The position numbers were made by a program, and so were the translations under genes. A stretch of 64,000 nucleotides of DNA. It comes from Lentilitoribacter sp039986595. GTDB lineage: Bacteria > Pseudomonadota > Alphaproteobacteria > Rhizobiales > Rhizobiaceae. Every line of letters starts with the position of its first letter. Within the stretch, counting starts at the first letter, position 1. The stretch covers positions 496,001 through 560,000 of the forward strand of contig JBDWQJ010000004.1 of assembly GCA_039986595.1 (NCBI GenBank). Direction: 5' to 3'. Of the stretch, positions 43,900-54,114 are shown one piece after another. The notes under the pieces are model-generated. The model did not search any database, had not been told where the DNA came from, and saw only the letters and a list, made by a program, of their open reading frames with translations.

Positions 43900-44553
43900 A
43901 TGAGCCAGGAAAAACCAGATGAAAATCTAGAGCACAATGACGTAGACAATGATCTGAACGACATTCTCGATGCGTTAAATAACGCTGAAGAGAAGATCGC
44001 AGACATTCCTGCTGACTATGATGTTGGTGAAGACGATGAGCATCCCAGCGATCATGAAGTCCTCGAAAAGCTATTGATTGAAAATGAAACGTTGAAACAA
44101 GACGTCTTGCGTGCTGCTGCTGACATGCAAAACTTGCGCAAGCGCACACAACGCGAAATTGCCGATGCGAAGACGTTTTCAGTTTCAAACTTCGCGCGCG
44201 ATATGTTGGGTGTATCAGACAACCTACGCCGCACAGTTGAAGCTGCGCCGAAACAGGATGATGAAAATCTAAAAACGCTTTTAGAAGGCGTTGAGATGAC
44301 AGAGCGTTCAATGTTGTCTGCACTTGAGCGTCATGGTGTTAAGAAGCTAGATGTATTGCAAAAGAAATTTGATCCAAATTTCCATCAAGCAATGTTTGAG
44401 GTTCCGGACAAAGAAACACCAAACAATACGGTCGTTCAAGTTGTTCAAGATGGTTATATTATTGGATCCCGAGTTTTGCGCCCAGCCATGGTTGGTGTTG
44501 CAAAAGGTGGTCCAAAGATTGTTGAAGCAGAACAAAGTTCTGACGACGAATAA
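43900..44553 (+). CDS. grpE: nucleotide exchange factor GrpE
   Basis: Co-chaperone that releases ADP from DnaK. The 217-residue protein has an acidic, probably disordered N-terminus (about 1-60), the long dimerising helix (VLEKLLIENETLKQDVLRAA) and the C-terminal beta domain with KKLDVLQKKFDPNFHQAMFEV and VVQDGYIIGSRVLRPAMVGVAK, the GrpE signature. dnaK and dnaJ are not next to it, nor is hrcA. Followed by a terminator. Confidence 0.95.
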   Translation: MSQEKPDENLEHNDVDNDLNDILDALNNAEEKIADIPADYDVGEDDEHPSDHEVLEKLLIENETLKQDVLRAAADMQNLRKRTQREIADAKTFSVSNFARDMLGVSDNLRRTVEAAPKQDDENLKTLLEGVEMTERSMLSALERHGVKKLDVLQKKFDPNFHQAMFEVPDKETPNNTVVQVVQDGYIIGSRVLRPAMVGVAKGGPKIVEAEQSSDDE

Positions 44554-44574
44554 AATACAATATTCAGATTAAAG

Positions 44575-44601
44575 AAAGCCGGGCGATTACCCGGCTTTTT
44601 T
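44575..44601 (+). terminator. rho-independent terminator between grpE and adenosine kinase
   Basis: AAAGCCGGG and CCCGGCTTT form a 9-bp stem around CGATTA, followed by TTTA. It sits between two convergent genes and the minus strand shows TTTCTTT after the stem, so it may serve both. Confidence 0.85.
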
Positions 44602-44603
44602 AT

Positions 44604-45599
44604 TTAGCTAATCAAACCAGCTTCTTTTGCAAGATCAGATAGTGACTCTTGCAAGCGTGGCCCAAGTTGTTGAATAATTTTGCCGGCAACGAAATTACCC
44701 AAACGCGCACAAGATTCAAGATCCTGACCATTGGTGTAACCGTACAAGAACCCAGCGGCATAGAGATCACCAGCGCCAGAGGTATCGACAATGTTATCGA
44801 TTTTATCAATCGCAACTTCAATAATTTGACCGTCAGATACAACAACAGAGCCACGGGGCCCGCGTGTTACAGTTGCAAGCTTACAATCTTGTCCCAATTG
44901 TTTAATCGCTTCATCAAAGCTATCAGTTTGATATAATGATTTTGCCTCATCTTCATTGGCAAAAATCATGTCGACAGTACCAGTTCTTAAAAGCTCCAAA
45001 AATTCACTGCGATAACGATCAACACAAAATGAATCTGATAATGAGCCGGCTACGATGCGGCCGTTTTCGTGCGCAATTTTCGCAGCAAGTTGGATCGCAT
45101 CTTTTGCACGCGGTGGGTCCCACAAATAACCTTCGAAGTATGTGACTTTAGAATCTGCAACGATTTTCTCGTCGATGTCTTCTGGGCCAATTTCCACACA
45201 CGCACCCAAATACGTATTCATAGAGCGCTCAGCATCAGGCGTTACAAAGATCATCGACCGAGCCGTTGGTGGGTGACCTTCAAGCGGTGTGCTTTCAAAA
45301 TGCGTTCCAATGGCGCGGATATCATGGGTAAAGATTTTACCAAGTTCATCATTTGAAACTTTTGCGAATAGTGCAGTTTTTGCACCAAATCCTGCAACGC
45401 CTGCGGCTGTATTACATGCGCTACCGCCGGATGTTTCAATCGCAGGGCCCATTCGCTCATATAATAATTCAGCGCGGTCTGCATCAATTAGGTTCATAGC
45501 ACCTTTGATAATCTCGTTATCGTCAAGGAATTTATCATCACATTTCGCGATGATATCCACGATTGCATTTCCAATGCATACAACGTCGATGGATGGCAT
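44604..45599 (-). CDS. adenosine kinase (PfkB family)
   Basis: Phosphorylates adenosine to AMP. The 331-residue protein has ETSGGSACNTAAGVAGFGAK (N-terminal PfkB region) and DTSGAGDLYAAGFLYGY with the catalytic Asp near residue 267. The combination is typical of rhizobial adenosine kinases, which usually lie next to mutS as here: the mutS stop and this start are separated by one base (TAATATG). It complements the nucleoside uptake locus. Confidence 0.87.
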   Translation of the reverse strand: MPSIDVVCIGNAIVDIIAKCDDKFLDDNEIIKGAMNLIDADRAELLYERMGPAIETSGGSACNTAAGVAGFGAKTALFAKVSNDELGKIFTHDIRAIGTHFESTPLEGHPPTARSMIFVTPDAERSMNTYLGACVEIGPEDIDEKIVADSKVTYFEGYLWDPPRAKDAIQLAAKIAHENGRIVAGSLSDSFCVDRYRSEFLELLRTGTVDMIFANEDEAKSLYQTDSFDEAIKQLGQDCKLATVTRGPRGSVVVSDGQIIEVAIDKIDNIVDTSGAGDLYAAGFLYGYTNGQDLESCARLGNFVAGKIIQQLGPRLQESLSDLAKEAGLIS

Positions 45600-45600
45600 A

Positions 45601-48345
45601 TTAGTTTTCTTTCTTGGCTAAGCTGCGCTTTAAGTCGTAAAGAGCTTCCAGAGCTTCGCGAGGGGACATATCATCAGGATTGATGTTTTGCAAAAGATTC
45701 TCAACTTCGCTCTCTTTGGAGGATTGATTTTTATCGCTTGTTTCTGCTTGCACCGAAAATAACGGAAGATCATCAATGAGCTGCTGAGCAGGGTTTTGGC
45801 GGTCGCTTTCCTCAAGCTGGGTTAATACATCACGTGCACGATTAACGACAATCTCGGGTAATCCAGCAAGTTTTGCAACTTGAATACCGTAAGAACGATC
45901 CGCAGTTCCTGGCCCAACTTCGTGCAGGAAGACGACATCGCCATCCCATTCCTTCACCTTCATAGTGGCGCTTGAAAGACGTGCAAGTTTTTCTGATAGC
46001 GCGGTAAGCTCATGAAAATGCGTTGCAAATAAACCGCGGCATTTATTAATCTCGTGAAGGTGTTCAACAGCAGCCCATGCAATTGATAATCCATCAAATG
46101 TCGATGTGCCACGGCCAATTTCATCTAAGATAACCAGCGACCTTTCTGTGGCTTGATTTAAGATCGCAGCGGTTTCCACCATTTCGACCATAAATGTTGA
46201 TCGACCCCGCGCAAGATCATCAGACGCTCCAACGCGTGAGAACAATCGATCCACAACGCCAATATGTGCCCCACCTGCAGGGACATAAGAGCCCATCTGA
46301 GCCATGATAGCGATAAGCGCATTTTGGCGCAGGAATGTGGACTTACCACCCATATTAGGTCCAGTTAACAACCAGATAGCGGCATTCTTCTCATCATTTG
46401 GTGGAGACAAATCACAATCATTTGCCACAAACGGGTCAGCGGATTGTTTGCGCAATGCTTGTTCAACAACAGGATGTCGCCCAGCGGTGATTTTAAATTC
46501 TGTTGATTGATCAACAATTGGTCTGCAATAACCCTGCTCTTGCGCTAGATCCGCATTGGCTTGTGCAACATCAATAAGGGAAATCGCGTCAGCAGCATTT
46601 TTAATGACGGATGCGTAATGAACTGCGCGTTGAGAGAGCTCTTCAAATAATTGCAATTCAATTTTTAATGCTTCACCTGCAGCATTTGCGATCTTGCTTT
46701 CCAAATCTGCAAGTTCAGTTGTGGTAAAGCGCATCGCATTGGCTAAAGATTGACGATGAATATATTGCGCTTTCGCTTCATCATTATCTGTGAGCGCATT
46801 GCCATATTGCGCGGTCACCTCAACGAAATATCCCAACACATTGTTATGCTTGATTTTGAGTGTTTTTACCCCTGTATCTTCAGCATATTTAAGTTGCAGC
46901 TCAGCAATAATTTGGCGTGATTGATCTCGAAGCGCACGAAACTCATCAAGTTCTAAATGACAGCCTTGGCGGATAAACCCACCATCACGCTTTAGTAAAG
47001 GCAACTCATCCATAAGCGATGTGTCTAGAATATTGATCAGATCATCAGGTACCTTTAAAAGATGCGCAACAGCCTCTTCAATTTCCTCTGGCATAAGCTT
47101 ATCGCTAAATAAACTGGCAATGTCACGCGCCGCTAATAATCCACCTTTAAGCGTGCCAAGATCACGCGGGCCACCTCGATTTAAAGAAAGTCGTGACAGT
47201 GCACGCTGCATGTCAGGTACCGATTTGAGCGATTTCTGCACATCATCTGATAAGATGTTGTCATTGATAAACCACCCGATAGCATCTAGTCTTTTATTGA
47301 TGAGATGTTGATCGGTGAGCGGCGACATTAAGCGTTCTGATAACAGCCGACCGCCACCGCCTGTTACGGTCCGGTCGATTGTTTTTAACAGGCTACCATT
47401 TTTCTCACCAGAAAGCGTTCTGACAAGTTCTAGATTTGTGCGCGTTGCCGGGTCAATAAACAGGCTTTGACCTGCGCCATCATATTCAGGATATTCAAGA
47501 ACAGGTCGTTCGCTTAATTGGGTTTTCTCAACATAAGCAATGGCCGCTGCGATAGCTGAAAGCTCGGCACGGTCAAATGTGCCCATGCCATCAAGTGCGG
47601 ATAAATTGTAATAGCGTTTGATGCGATCTTCAGCGACCGTGCTGTCAAATAACACAGATGATTGCGGCACAACAGCTTTGCCTAAAATGTCAAATGTTCC
47701 GCGCATACTTTCGTCTTGAAATAATGTGTCTGATACAACAATTTCGCTCGGTTCAACGCGCATAATATCGGCTAAAAGCCGCGTTTGCGTGGATCTTGCC
47801 ACACGAAAATGCCCTGTGGAGATATCAAGCCAAGCCAAACCAAACAAAGGTCCTTCGGCTGATTTAACCCGTGAGACCATCATTAAATAATTTGATTGCG
47901 ATGGATCGAGAAGTTTCTCTTCGGTAATCGTACCCGGTGTCACTAGTCTGACGACGTCTCGCTTTACAACAGATTTCGCCCCACGTTTTTTAGCTTCCGC
48001 CGGATCTTCAAGCTGTTCGCAGACAGAAACGCGAAACCCTAATGCAATGAGTTTTTGTAAATAATCATCCGCTGCATGTACGGGAACGCCGCACATCGGG
48101 ATATCCTGGCCCATATGTTGGCCGCGCTTTGTAAGCGTAATTCCAAGTGCGCGCGATGCATCCACCGCATCATCGAAAAACAATTCGTAAAAATCGCCCA
48201 TTCGATAAAACAGAATTGAATCCGGATTTGCAGCCTTTATCTCGATGAACTGTTCCATCATCGGAGTGGCTTTTGCGCGACCTTTTGCACTCGAAAGTGA
48301 TCCGGGAAGTGTCTGTGGTTTTGCTTTGATACTCTGCTCTGTCAC
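45601..48345 (-). CDS. mutS: DNA mismatch repair protein MutS
   Basis: Recognises mismatches and starts repair with MutL. The 914-residue protein has all domains in order: N-terminal mismatch-binding domain with FYRMGDFYELFFDDA (Phe-x-Glu motif), connector, core and clamp, and the ATPase with Walker A TGPNMGGKST, LVILDEIGRGTSTFDG (Walker B) and THFHELT. A short conserved tail follows. Divergent from maeB by 174 bp and tightly coupled to the adenosine kinase downstream. Confidence 0.97.
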   Translation of the reverse strand: MTEQSIKAKPQTLPGSLSSAKGRAKATPMMEQFIEIKAANPDSILFYRMGDFYELFFDDAVDASRALGITLTKRGQHMGQDIPMCGVPVHAADDYLQKLIALGFRVSVCEQLEDPAEAKKRGAKSVVKRDVVRLVTPGTITEEKLLDPSQSNYLMMVSRVKSAEGPLFGLAWLDISTGHFRVARSTQTRLLADIMRVEPSEIVVSDTLFQDESMRGTFDILGKAVVPQSSVLFDSTVAEDRIKRYYNLSALDGMGTFDRAELSAIAAAIAYVEKTQLSERPVLEYPEYDGAGQSLFIDPATRTNLELVRTLSGEKNGSLLKTIDRTVTGGGGRLLSERLMSPLTDQHLINKRLDAIGWFINDNILSDDVQKSLKSVPDMQRALSRLSLNRGGPRDLGTLKGGLLAARDIASLFSDKLMPEEIEEAVAHLLKVPDDLINILDTSLMDELPLLKRDGGFIRQGCHLELDEFRALRDQSRQIIAELQLKYAEDTGVKTLKIKHNNVLGYFVEVTAQYGNALTDNDEAKAQYIHRQSLANAMRFTTTELADLESKIANAAGEALKIELQLFEELSQRAVHYASVIKNAADAISLIDVAQANADLAQEQGYCRPIVDQSTEFKITAGRHPVVEQALRKQSADPFVANDCDLSPPNDEKNAAIWLLTGPNMGGKSTFLRQNALIAIMAQMGSYVPAGGAHIGVVDRLFSRVGASDDLARGRSTFMVEMVETAAILNQATERSLVILDEIGRGTSTFDGLSIAWAAVEHLHEINKCRGLFATHFHELTALSEKLARLSSATMKVKEWDGDVVFLHEVGPGTADRSYGIQVAKLAGLPEIVVNRARDVLTQLEESDRQNPAQQLIDDLPLFSVQAETSDKNQSSKESEVENLLQNINPDDMSPREALEALYDLKRSLAKKEN

Positions 48346-48519
48346 GATTTAACCGATTAAATAAAGTTTTCCATCCGATGGGACATAGCCAGAATAGAAA
48401 ATACAATCTAAAACTCTCCACTACCCTACTCGTGCACAGTGAAATAACAACCAAAAACACATCGCGAGTAGCCACTTACCACAGGCTCGTGCACGCGAGC
48501 TGTATTTTCTGGAGGAAAA

Positions 48520-50805
48520 ATGCCCGCAACCGATAAGTCAGACCGCGGTTCAACCGCTGTTACCGATCAAGAAGCCCTCGATTTTCACTCACAAGGTCGC
48601 CCGGGAAAGCTTGAAATAACGCCAACCAAACCAATGTCGTCGCAACGCGATCTATCATTGGCTTATTCACCAGGTGTTGCGGTGCCGGTTAAAGCCATTG
48701 CGGAAGATCCGCAAACAGCTTTTGATTATACCTCACGCGGAAACATGGTTGCCGTGATTTCAAACGGTACAGCTATTCTCGGTTTGGGCAATTTAGGTGC
48801 GCTTGCATCAAAACCGGTGATGGAAGGCAAATCCGTTTTGTTTAAGAGATTTGCTGATGTGGACTCCATCGATCTTGAGGTCGATACAGAAGACGCCGAT
48901 GAGTTTATCAATTGTGTTAAATTTTTAGGGCCAAGCTTTGGTGGAATAAACCTTGAAGATATCAAAGCGCCTGAATGCTTCATCATTGAACAAAGACTGC
49001 GCGAGATCATGGATATTCCGGTTTTTCATGATGATCAGCATGGCACCGCAATTATTGCAGCAGCAGGGCTTATCAATGCATTACATTTAACCGGTCGCGA
49101 TCAAAAAGAAATCAAGATCGTTTGTAATGGCGCAGGCGCAGCGGCAATTGCCTGTATTGAGCTGATCAAAGCCATGGGCGTGCCAGCGCAAAATGTTGTT
49201 CTGTGTGATACCAAAGGCGTGATTTATCAAGGTCGCACTGAAGGGATGAACCAGTGGAAATCTGCGCATGCCATCAAAACAGAAAAACGTACACTGGTTG
49301 AAGCCTTGGATGGCGCCGATGTGTTTTTAGGCCTTTCGGTCAAAGGTGCGCTGACAACACAAATGCTAAAATCGATGGCGCCGCAGCCCATCATTTTCGC
49401 TATGGCAAATCCCGATCCAGAAATTACGCCGGAAGAGGTTGCAGAAGTCCGTGGTGACGCGATCATGGCAACGGGTCGTTCTGATTATCCAAATCAAGTG
49501 AATAATGTCCTTGGTTTCCCTTATATCTTCCGTGGGGCGCTTGATGTGCGTGCAACCACCATTAACGATGAAATGAAAATTGCTGCGGTACACGCATTAG
49601 CGTCACTTGCTCGTCAGGACGTGCCAGATGATGTGGCTGCAGCTTACAAAGGATCGCGTCCAAAATTTGGACCAAATTATATCATTCCTGTTCCGTTTGA
49701 TCCGCGCTTAATTTCAGATGTGCCGTTGGCAGTTGCAAAAGCTGCGATGGAGTCTGGTGTTGCGCAAAAACCGATTGAGAGCTTTAGCGAATATCGCAAA
49801 CAATTATCTGCACGTAAGGATCCAATAGCGTCATCATTACAGCAGATTTTTGATCGCGTGCGTCGTCATCCAAGACGTGTTGTCTTTGCTGAAGGTGAAG
49901 AAGAAAAGGTCATGCGTGCTGCACTATCTTATGCCAATCAGGATCTTGGCACAGCACTGCTTTTGGGACGCGAAGAGCAAATTCGCCAAACGGCAAATAT
50001 TGCGGGCATTGATCTAGAGCACGAAAACTTGGAAATCGTGAACGCGCGATTATCCCAACGTGTAGAGGCCTATACCGACTATCTATACTCACGATTGCAG
50101 CGAGATGGTTATTTGCTGCGTGATTGCCAGCGGTTAATTAATACGGATAGAAATCACTTTGCCAGCTGTATGGTTGCGCTTGGGGATGCGGATGCAATGG
50201 TCACCGGTACAACGCGAAATTATGCAACTGCACTTAATGATGTTCGCCGCTGTATTGATGCAAAACCGGGCCATAGGGTGGTTGGTGTTTCGCTTGTGTT
50301 ATCAAGAGGACGCACCGTCTTTGTAGCTGATACGTCGGTGACCGATATGCCAACCTCTGAGGAACTTGCAGATATCGCAGAAGAAGCTGCAGGAACGGCT
50401 AAGCGAATGGGCTATACCCCGCGTGTTGCGATGTTATCTTATTCCACATTTGGCCAGCCCGTTGGCGAACGCTCACTTAAAATGCGTAATGCCGTAAAAG
50501 TCTTGGAAGAACGCAAAGTCGATTTCGAATTTGATGGTGAAATGGCTGCAGATATTGCCCTTAATCCTGAGCTTCGAGATCAATATTCGTTTTGTAAGCT
50601 CTCAGGCCCGGCCAATGTTTTGGTCATGCCGGCTATTCACTCAGCCTCTATTTCGACCAAAATGTTGGAAGAATTGGGTGGGTCAACGCTTATTGGGCCA
50701 TTGCTTGTGGGTCTAAACAAATCTGTTCAGATCGCATCCATGGGTGCAAAAGATTCAGATATTGTGAACATGGCTGCAATCGCAGCCTATAACTCAACGG
50801 TTTAA
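48520..50805 (+). CDS. maeB: malic enzyme with C-terminal phosphotransacetylase domain
   Basis: Decarboxylates malate to pyruvate; the MaeB type usually makes NADPH. The 761-residue protein has an N-terminal malic enzyme half (about 15-430: LAYSPGVAVPVKAIAEDP, FHDDQHGTAIIAAAGL, NGAGAAAIACIELI) and a C-terminal Pta-like half (about 440-760: RRVVFAEGEEEKVMRAALSY, KLSGPANVLVMPAIHSA). This fusion is usual in proteobacteria and the Pta half is thought to be regulatory. A GGAGG Shine-Dalgarno precedes ATG 48520. Confidence 0.93.
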   Translation: MPATDKSDRGSTAVTDQEALDFHSQGRPGKLEITPTKPMSSQRDLSLAYSPGVAVPVKAIAEDPQTAFDYTSRGNMVAVISNGTAILGLGNLGALASKPVMEGKSVLFKRFADVDSIDLEVDTEDADEFINCVKFLGPSFGGINLEDIKAPECFIIEQRLREIMDIPVFHDDQHGTAIIAAAGLINALHLTGRDQKEIKIVCNGAGAAAIACIELIKAMGVPAQNVVLCDTKGVIYQGRTEGMNQWKSAHAIKTEKRTLVEALDGADVFLGLSVKGALTTQMLKSMAPQPIIFAMANPDPEITPEEVAEVRGDAIMATGRSDYPNQVNNVLGFPYIFRGALDVRATTINDEMKIAAVHALASLARQDVPDDVAAAYKGSRPKFGPNYIIPVPFDPRLISDVPLAVAKAAMESGVAQKPIESFSEYRKQLSARKDPIASSLQQIFDRVRRHPRRVVFAEGEEEKVMRAALSYANQDLGTALLLGREEQIRQTANIAGIDLEHENLEIVNARLSQRVEAYTDYLYSRLQRDGYLLRDCQRLINTDRNHFASCMVALGDADAMVTGTTRNYATALNDVRRCIDAKPGHRVVGVSLVLSRGRTVFVADTSVTDMPTSEELADIAEEAAGTAKRMGYTPRVAMLSYSTFGQPVGERSLKMRNAVKVLEERKVDFEFDGEMAADIALNPELRDQYSFCKLSGPANVLVMPAIHSASISTKMLEELGGSTLIGPLLVGLNKSVQIASMGAKDSDIVNMAAIAAYNSTV

Positions 50806-50842
50806 AACGATGGTCTGGTGTTGACCTGCGTTGAGCTTATTT

Positions 50843-51508
50843 TCAGCCCGCGCAGGTAACGCCAGTTCCTTTAAGCCCACAATAACCACCTGGATTTTTC
50901 GCAAGATATTGCTGGTGATAATCCTCAGCATAATAAAACACATCAAGCACCATAATCTCAGTGGTGATCTCATGGCTCACCCCCGCGTTTTTAAGATTAT
51001 TTTGATAAGCTGCGCGGCTTGAATTTGCTATGTCCAATTGTTCAGGAGATGTTGTATAAATTGCTGAACGATAGGTCGTACCAACATCATTGCCCTGACG
51101 CATGCCTTGCGTTGGGTCATGTTCTTCCCAGAAAGTTTTTAACAATGCCTCATAGGTGACTTTCAGAGGATCATAAACCACCATCACGATCTCTGTATGA
51201 CCAGTTTTACCCGTTACGGTTTCTTCATAAGTCGGATTAGGCGTGATGCCACCCGCATAGCCTGATGCGGTGACATAAACACCTTCAATATTCCAATAAA
51301 GACGTTCAACACCCCAAAAACACCCCATGCCGAAATAAGCAATTTCTAATCCTTCGGGCCCTTCTGCATCACTTGGCCAAGGCCCTTTGAGCGAGTTGCC
51401 ATTTACAAAATGGAGGATGGATGTTGCAATCGCATCATCGCGCCCTTTAAGGGCAGTTTCTAATGTTGGCATTTCAGTTTTCTTCGAAAACAAATCTTGA
51501 AATAACAT
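50843..51508 (-). CDS. msrA: peptide-methionine (S)-S-oxide reductase
   Basis: Repairs oxidised methionine in proteins. The 221-residue protein has the active-site motif FGMGCFWGVERLYW with the catalytic Cys63, then GYAGGITPNPTYEETVTGKTGH and the EEHDPTQGMRQGNDVGTTYRS segment. C-terminal Cys in GGYCGLKGTGVTCAG can serve as resolving residues. The N-terminal ~45-residue extension is common in the longer MsrA proteins. No msrB in the window. Confidence 0.95.
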   Translation of the reverse strand: MLFQDLFSKKTEMPTLETALKGRDDAIATSILHFVNGNSLKGPWPSDAEGPEGLEIAYFGMGCFWGVERLYWNIEGVYVTASGYAGGITPNPTYEETVTGKTGHTEIVMVVYDPLKVTYEALLKTFWEEHDPTQGMRQGNDVGTTYRSAIYTTSPEQLDIANSSRAAYQNNLKNAGVSHEITTEIMVLDVFYYAEDYHQQYLAKNPGGYCGLKGTGVTCAG

Positions 51509-51553
51509 ATCGGTCCTACCTTCTCATTTGAGGTCAGCTCTCTAGCTAAAAAA

Positions 51554-51874
51554 CTATCTGGCTAAGAAACGATCCTCGGGCCGTTTGCGCTTGTAGCTTA
51601 AAGTGTAAAACACAAATGATAGCGCTAAAAATACGGCGATTGTGGGTTGAAGAAGGATCCATTCCATCATTGGATCCCACAAAAATCCCGCAAGATTATC
51701 AACGATCAACACCTCAGTAGCCGCTAAGGAATCTGCATTAAAATTTGACCATGTTTGACCAAGTGGTGTGAGCTTAAGCGCCCCTGAACCCACCGATTCC
51801 AAAGCATCTACAACAGCTGTGATAATGGCAATTGCAAGAAATATGAGGCTAAATATGCGAGATATAAATCTCAT
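51554..51874 (-). CDS. conserved membrane protein of unknown function
   Basis: A 106-residue protein from ATG 51874 (the reading from 51922 adds 16 residues without support). Two hydrophobic segments (about 4-22, FISRIFSLIFLAIAIITAVV, and about 75-94, PTIAVFLALSFVFYTLSY) with a loop between that contains LTPLGQTWSNFN, and a basic C-terminal tail KRKRPEDRF. Proteins of this layout occur in rhizobia without known role. Lies 45 bp after msrA's start side on the same strand, possibly its upstream operon partner. Confidence 0.6.
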   Translation of the reverse strand: MRFISRIFSLIFLAIAIITAVVDALESVGSGALKLTPLGQTWSNFNADSLAATEVLIVDNLAGFLWDPMMEWILLQPTIAVFLALSFVFYTLSYKRKRPEDRFLAR

Positions 51875-52092
51875 TAAACTGTCCAAGCTTATAATAATAA
51901 CGAATTGTGAGATGTCACACATAAGTCTTGTGAATGGTCAAAGCAATCCCAAGAGGAATGTAAAAGAAACCAAACTTTGGTCAAACACGTCATATTTGCC
52001 TTGCTAAAACAATTGCCATGGTTATATTGCGCGCAAATTCAAAGCACTTTGCTTTAGGTTTATTCTTATCATCTATAGATGCATTAAGAAAC

Positions 52093-52182
52093 GGAGAGGT
52101 GGCCGAGTGGTCGAAGGCGCACGCCTGGAAAGTGTGTAGGCGGGGAACCGTCTCGAGGGTTCGAATCCCTTCCTCTCCGCCA
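52093..52182 (+). tRNA. tRNA-Ser(GGA)
   Basis: A 90-base class II tRNA: acceptor stem GGAGAGG pairing CCTCTCC, D-arm GGCCGAGTGGTCGAAGGC, anticodon loop CTGGAAA (anticodon GGA), a long variable arm (TAGGCGGGGAACCGTCTC region), T-loop GTTCGAATC and encoded CCA. Confidence 0.97.
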
Positions 52183-52236
52183 GGCACCCCATTGGGACCA
52201 ATTAAAAATCAACTGATTTAACTTTATAAGTTATTT

Positions 52237-53247
52237 TTAATTGGCCGATCGCCGGTATTCAGAGGGTGTCTCATCAAACCAACGCATAAAAGCGCGATAA
52301 AAAGAGCTTTGCTCTTTATAGCCCAACTCCATGGCAATGTTTGAGAGAGATAAATCGGGATCTGCGAGCAAAGCAATAGCGCGTTTTTTTCGCTCTTCGT
52401 CTTTAAGTTCTTTCAGGTTAAGGCCCGCATCTTTCATCCCGCGGTGAAGGGTCGATCTCGACATCCCCAATTCACGCGCCAAAGCTTCGCTGTTTGGCCA
52501 ATTTCGAAGGGGTTTCTTTAAGCACCTTTGGACAATATTAAAACGCAATCCATCGGCATCGTTATAGCCCCTTAAAAAAGCCTCCGGCAAAGTCCTCAAA
52601 AATTTCTTCAAATCTTCTTCAGAGTGCCTGACTTTACGAGTAAGGAATTTCTTATCAATCACTATTCGGCTCGAAGGTGCTTCAAAAGACACAGGAATAC
52701 CAAAAAAATGGCTGTAATCATTGGCCTGTTTTGGCTCTTTGCATCTGAAAGAAACCTCCTTGAGCGGAATGCGTTCTCTTGCAGCCCAACAATTAAATCC
52801 ATGAATGATCAAAAACAACGCGCGATAGGCAAATGCGGAATTTGGAGGTCCTTTTTCATTAAGCGTGATGATGCAATTATCGTTAGTTGTTTGAAATGTT
52901 CCGTAAGGCTCTTCGATGGTAATTTTAAAAAATCTGAGCAATCGTTTGAGATAAACCTCAAATGTTGCAGCACTTGCAACAGAATGACCGAGTAATGTCG
53001 TACTACCCGGGCGCAATGCCCGCTTGCCCAACCCAAAAAACTCATCTTCCATTTGATAAGATAGCTCCAGCCAAATCCTACCAAACTCAATCGTATTGAG
53101 ATGTTCTAGATTCTTGCGATCAATATCGAGCTTAAAAAGCATTGCCTTGATATCGATATTTGCTTTTTTCGCACAGTCTAATGCTTCATCAACAAAGATC
53201 TTTGCGACGGGAATTAAAGGTAAGTTTTCGTCATTTTGTGTCAGCAT
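52237..53247 (-). CDS. AraC-family transcriptional regulator
   Basis: Regulator of 336 residues with an N-terminal ligand domain of the arabinose-binding-like AraC type (about 15-210) and a C-terminal double helix-turn-helix (about 235-335) ending MELGYKEQSSFYRAFMRWF, the AraC signature. Divergent from the SDR/thiolase/acyl-CoA dehydrogenase genes with 67 bp between the starts, so it probably controls them, perhaps in response to a fatty or branched-chain acid (inference). Confidence 0.88.
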   Translation of the reverse strand: MLTQNDENLPLIPVAKIFVDEALDCAKKANIDIKAMLFKLDIDRKNLEHLNTIEFGRIWLELSYQMEDEFFGLGKRALRPGSTTLLGHSVASAATFEVYLKRLLRFFKITIEEPYGTFQTTNDNCIITLNEKGPPNSAFAYRALFLIIHGFNCWAARERIPLKEVSFRCKEPKQANDYSHFFGIPVSFEAPSSRIVIDKKFLTRKVRHSEEDLKKFLRTLPEAFLRGYNDADGLRFNIVQRCLKKPLRNWPNSEALARELGMSRSTLHRGMKDAGLNLKELKDEERKKRAIALLADPDLSLSNIAMELGYKEQSSFYRAFMRWFDETPSEYRRSAN

Positions 53248-53314
53248 TTTGAAATTTTATGACACTAGATACACTGTTTTTCAAGTGATATCCTACATCT
53301 TAAGGAGAATTTTG

Positions 53315-54064
53315 ATGATAAATGGAGCAATTGTTATATCTGGTGGTGCATCTGGTTTGGGAGCTGCTGTCGTTGCAAAACTTAGCCAGTTTGGCTTGAA
53401 AGTTGCGTCCATTGATTTGGCTGAAAATCCAGAAGTTGCAAACAATGATCATTGTGCATCTTACATCTGCGATGTGACGAACGCTGAAAAAGTTAGCCAA
53501 ACATGTGCGCAAATATCGGATGACTTGGGATCCATTGGTGCAGTCATTTGTTGCGCAGGTATTGCCCCAAGTTCAAAAATTCATGGCCGCAAAGGTTCGC
53601 ATGATGTTGCTCTTTTTGAAAAGGTTCTTTCCATCAATGTTGTTGGTACATTTAATTTAATACGTGCAGTCACACCTTTAATGAAAGACAATCTGCCAGA
53701 TGAACACGGGCAACGTGGGGTGTTTGTCACCACCGCATCCGTTGCTGCATTTGAAGGGCAAATCGGTCAGATTGCTTATGCTGCATCCAAAGGCGCAATC
53801 GCATCGATGACATTACCGATTGCAAGAGAACTTGCGCGAGACGGCATTCGTTGCGTGTCTATTGCGCCAGGCGTCTTCGATACGCCGATGATGCAAGGCA
53901 TGCCCGAAGACGTGCGTCAGTCCATCGCTGAAACGATCCCTTTCCCGGCAAAACTTGCTGATCCTGATGATTATGCAAAATTAGTTTCGCATATTTTTGA
54001 AAATAGGACGCTTAATGGCGAGGTTATTCGTCTTGATGGTGCATTGCGTATGGCAGGAAAATGA
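53315..54064 (+). CDS. SDR-family 3-hydroxyacyl-CoA dehydrogenase-like
   Basis: NAD-dependent oxidoreductase of the short-chain dehydrogenase family, similar in layout to type II 3-hydroxyacyl-CoA dehydrogenase. The 249-residue protein has the cofactor motif GGASGLGAAV (10-19), NNDHC...CDVT, and the catalytic Ser142, Tyr155 and Lys159 (YAASK). ATG 53315 has an AAGGAG Shine-Dalgarno; the longer reading from 53096 overlaps the divergent regulator. With thiolase and acyl-CoA dehydrogenase downstream it fits a beta-oxidation step. Confidence 0.87.
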   Translation: MINGAIVISGGASGLGAAVVAKLSQFGLKVASIDLAENPEVANNDHCASYICDVTNAEKVSQTCAQISDDLGSIGAVICCAGIAPSSKIHGRKGSHDVALFEKVLSINVVGTFNLIRAVTPLMKDNLPDEHGQRGVFVTTASVAAFEGQIGQIAYAASKGAIASMTLPIARELARDGIRCVSIAPGVFDTPMMQGMPEDVRQSIAETIPFPAKLADPDDYAKLVSHIFENRTLNGEVIRLDGALRMAGK

Positions 54065-54114
54065 TGAAGCTGACCGCAATAGATTGCATTGTCTAAATGA
54101 TTTGGAGGACATAA

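Noticed and set aside
43871..44323. 150-codon frame opposite grpE
   Set aside because: Shadow of the well-supported grpE gene; Cys/His/Gln-rich translation with no family resemblance.
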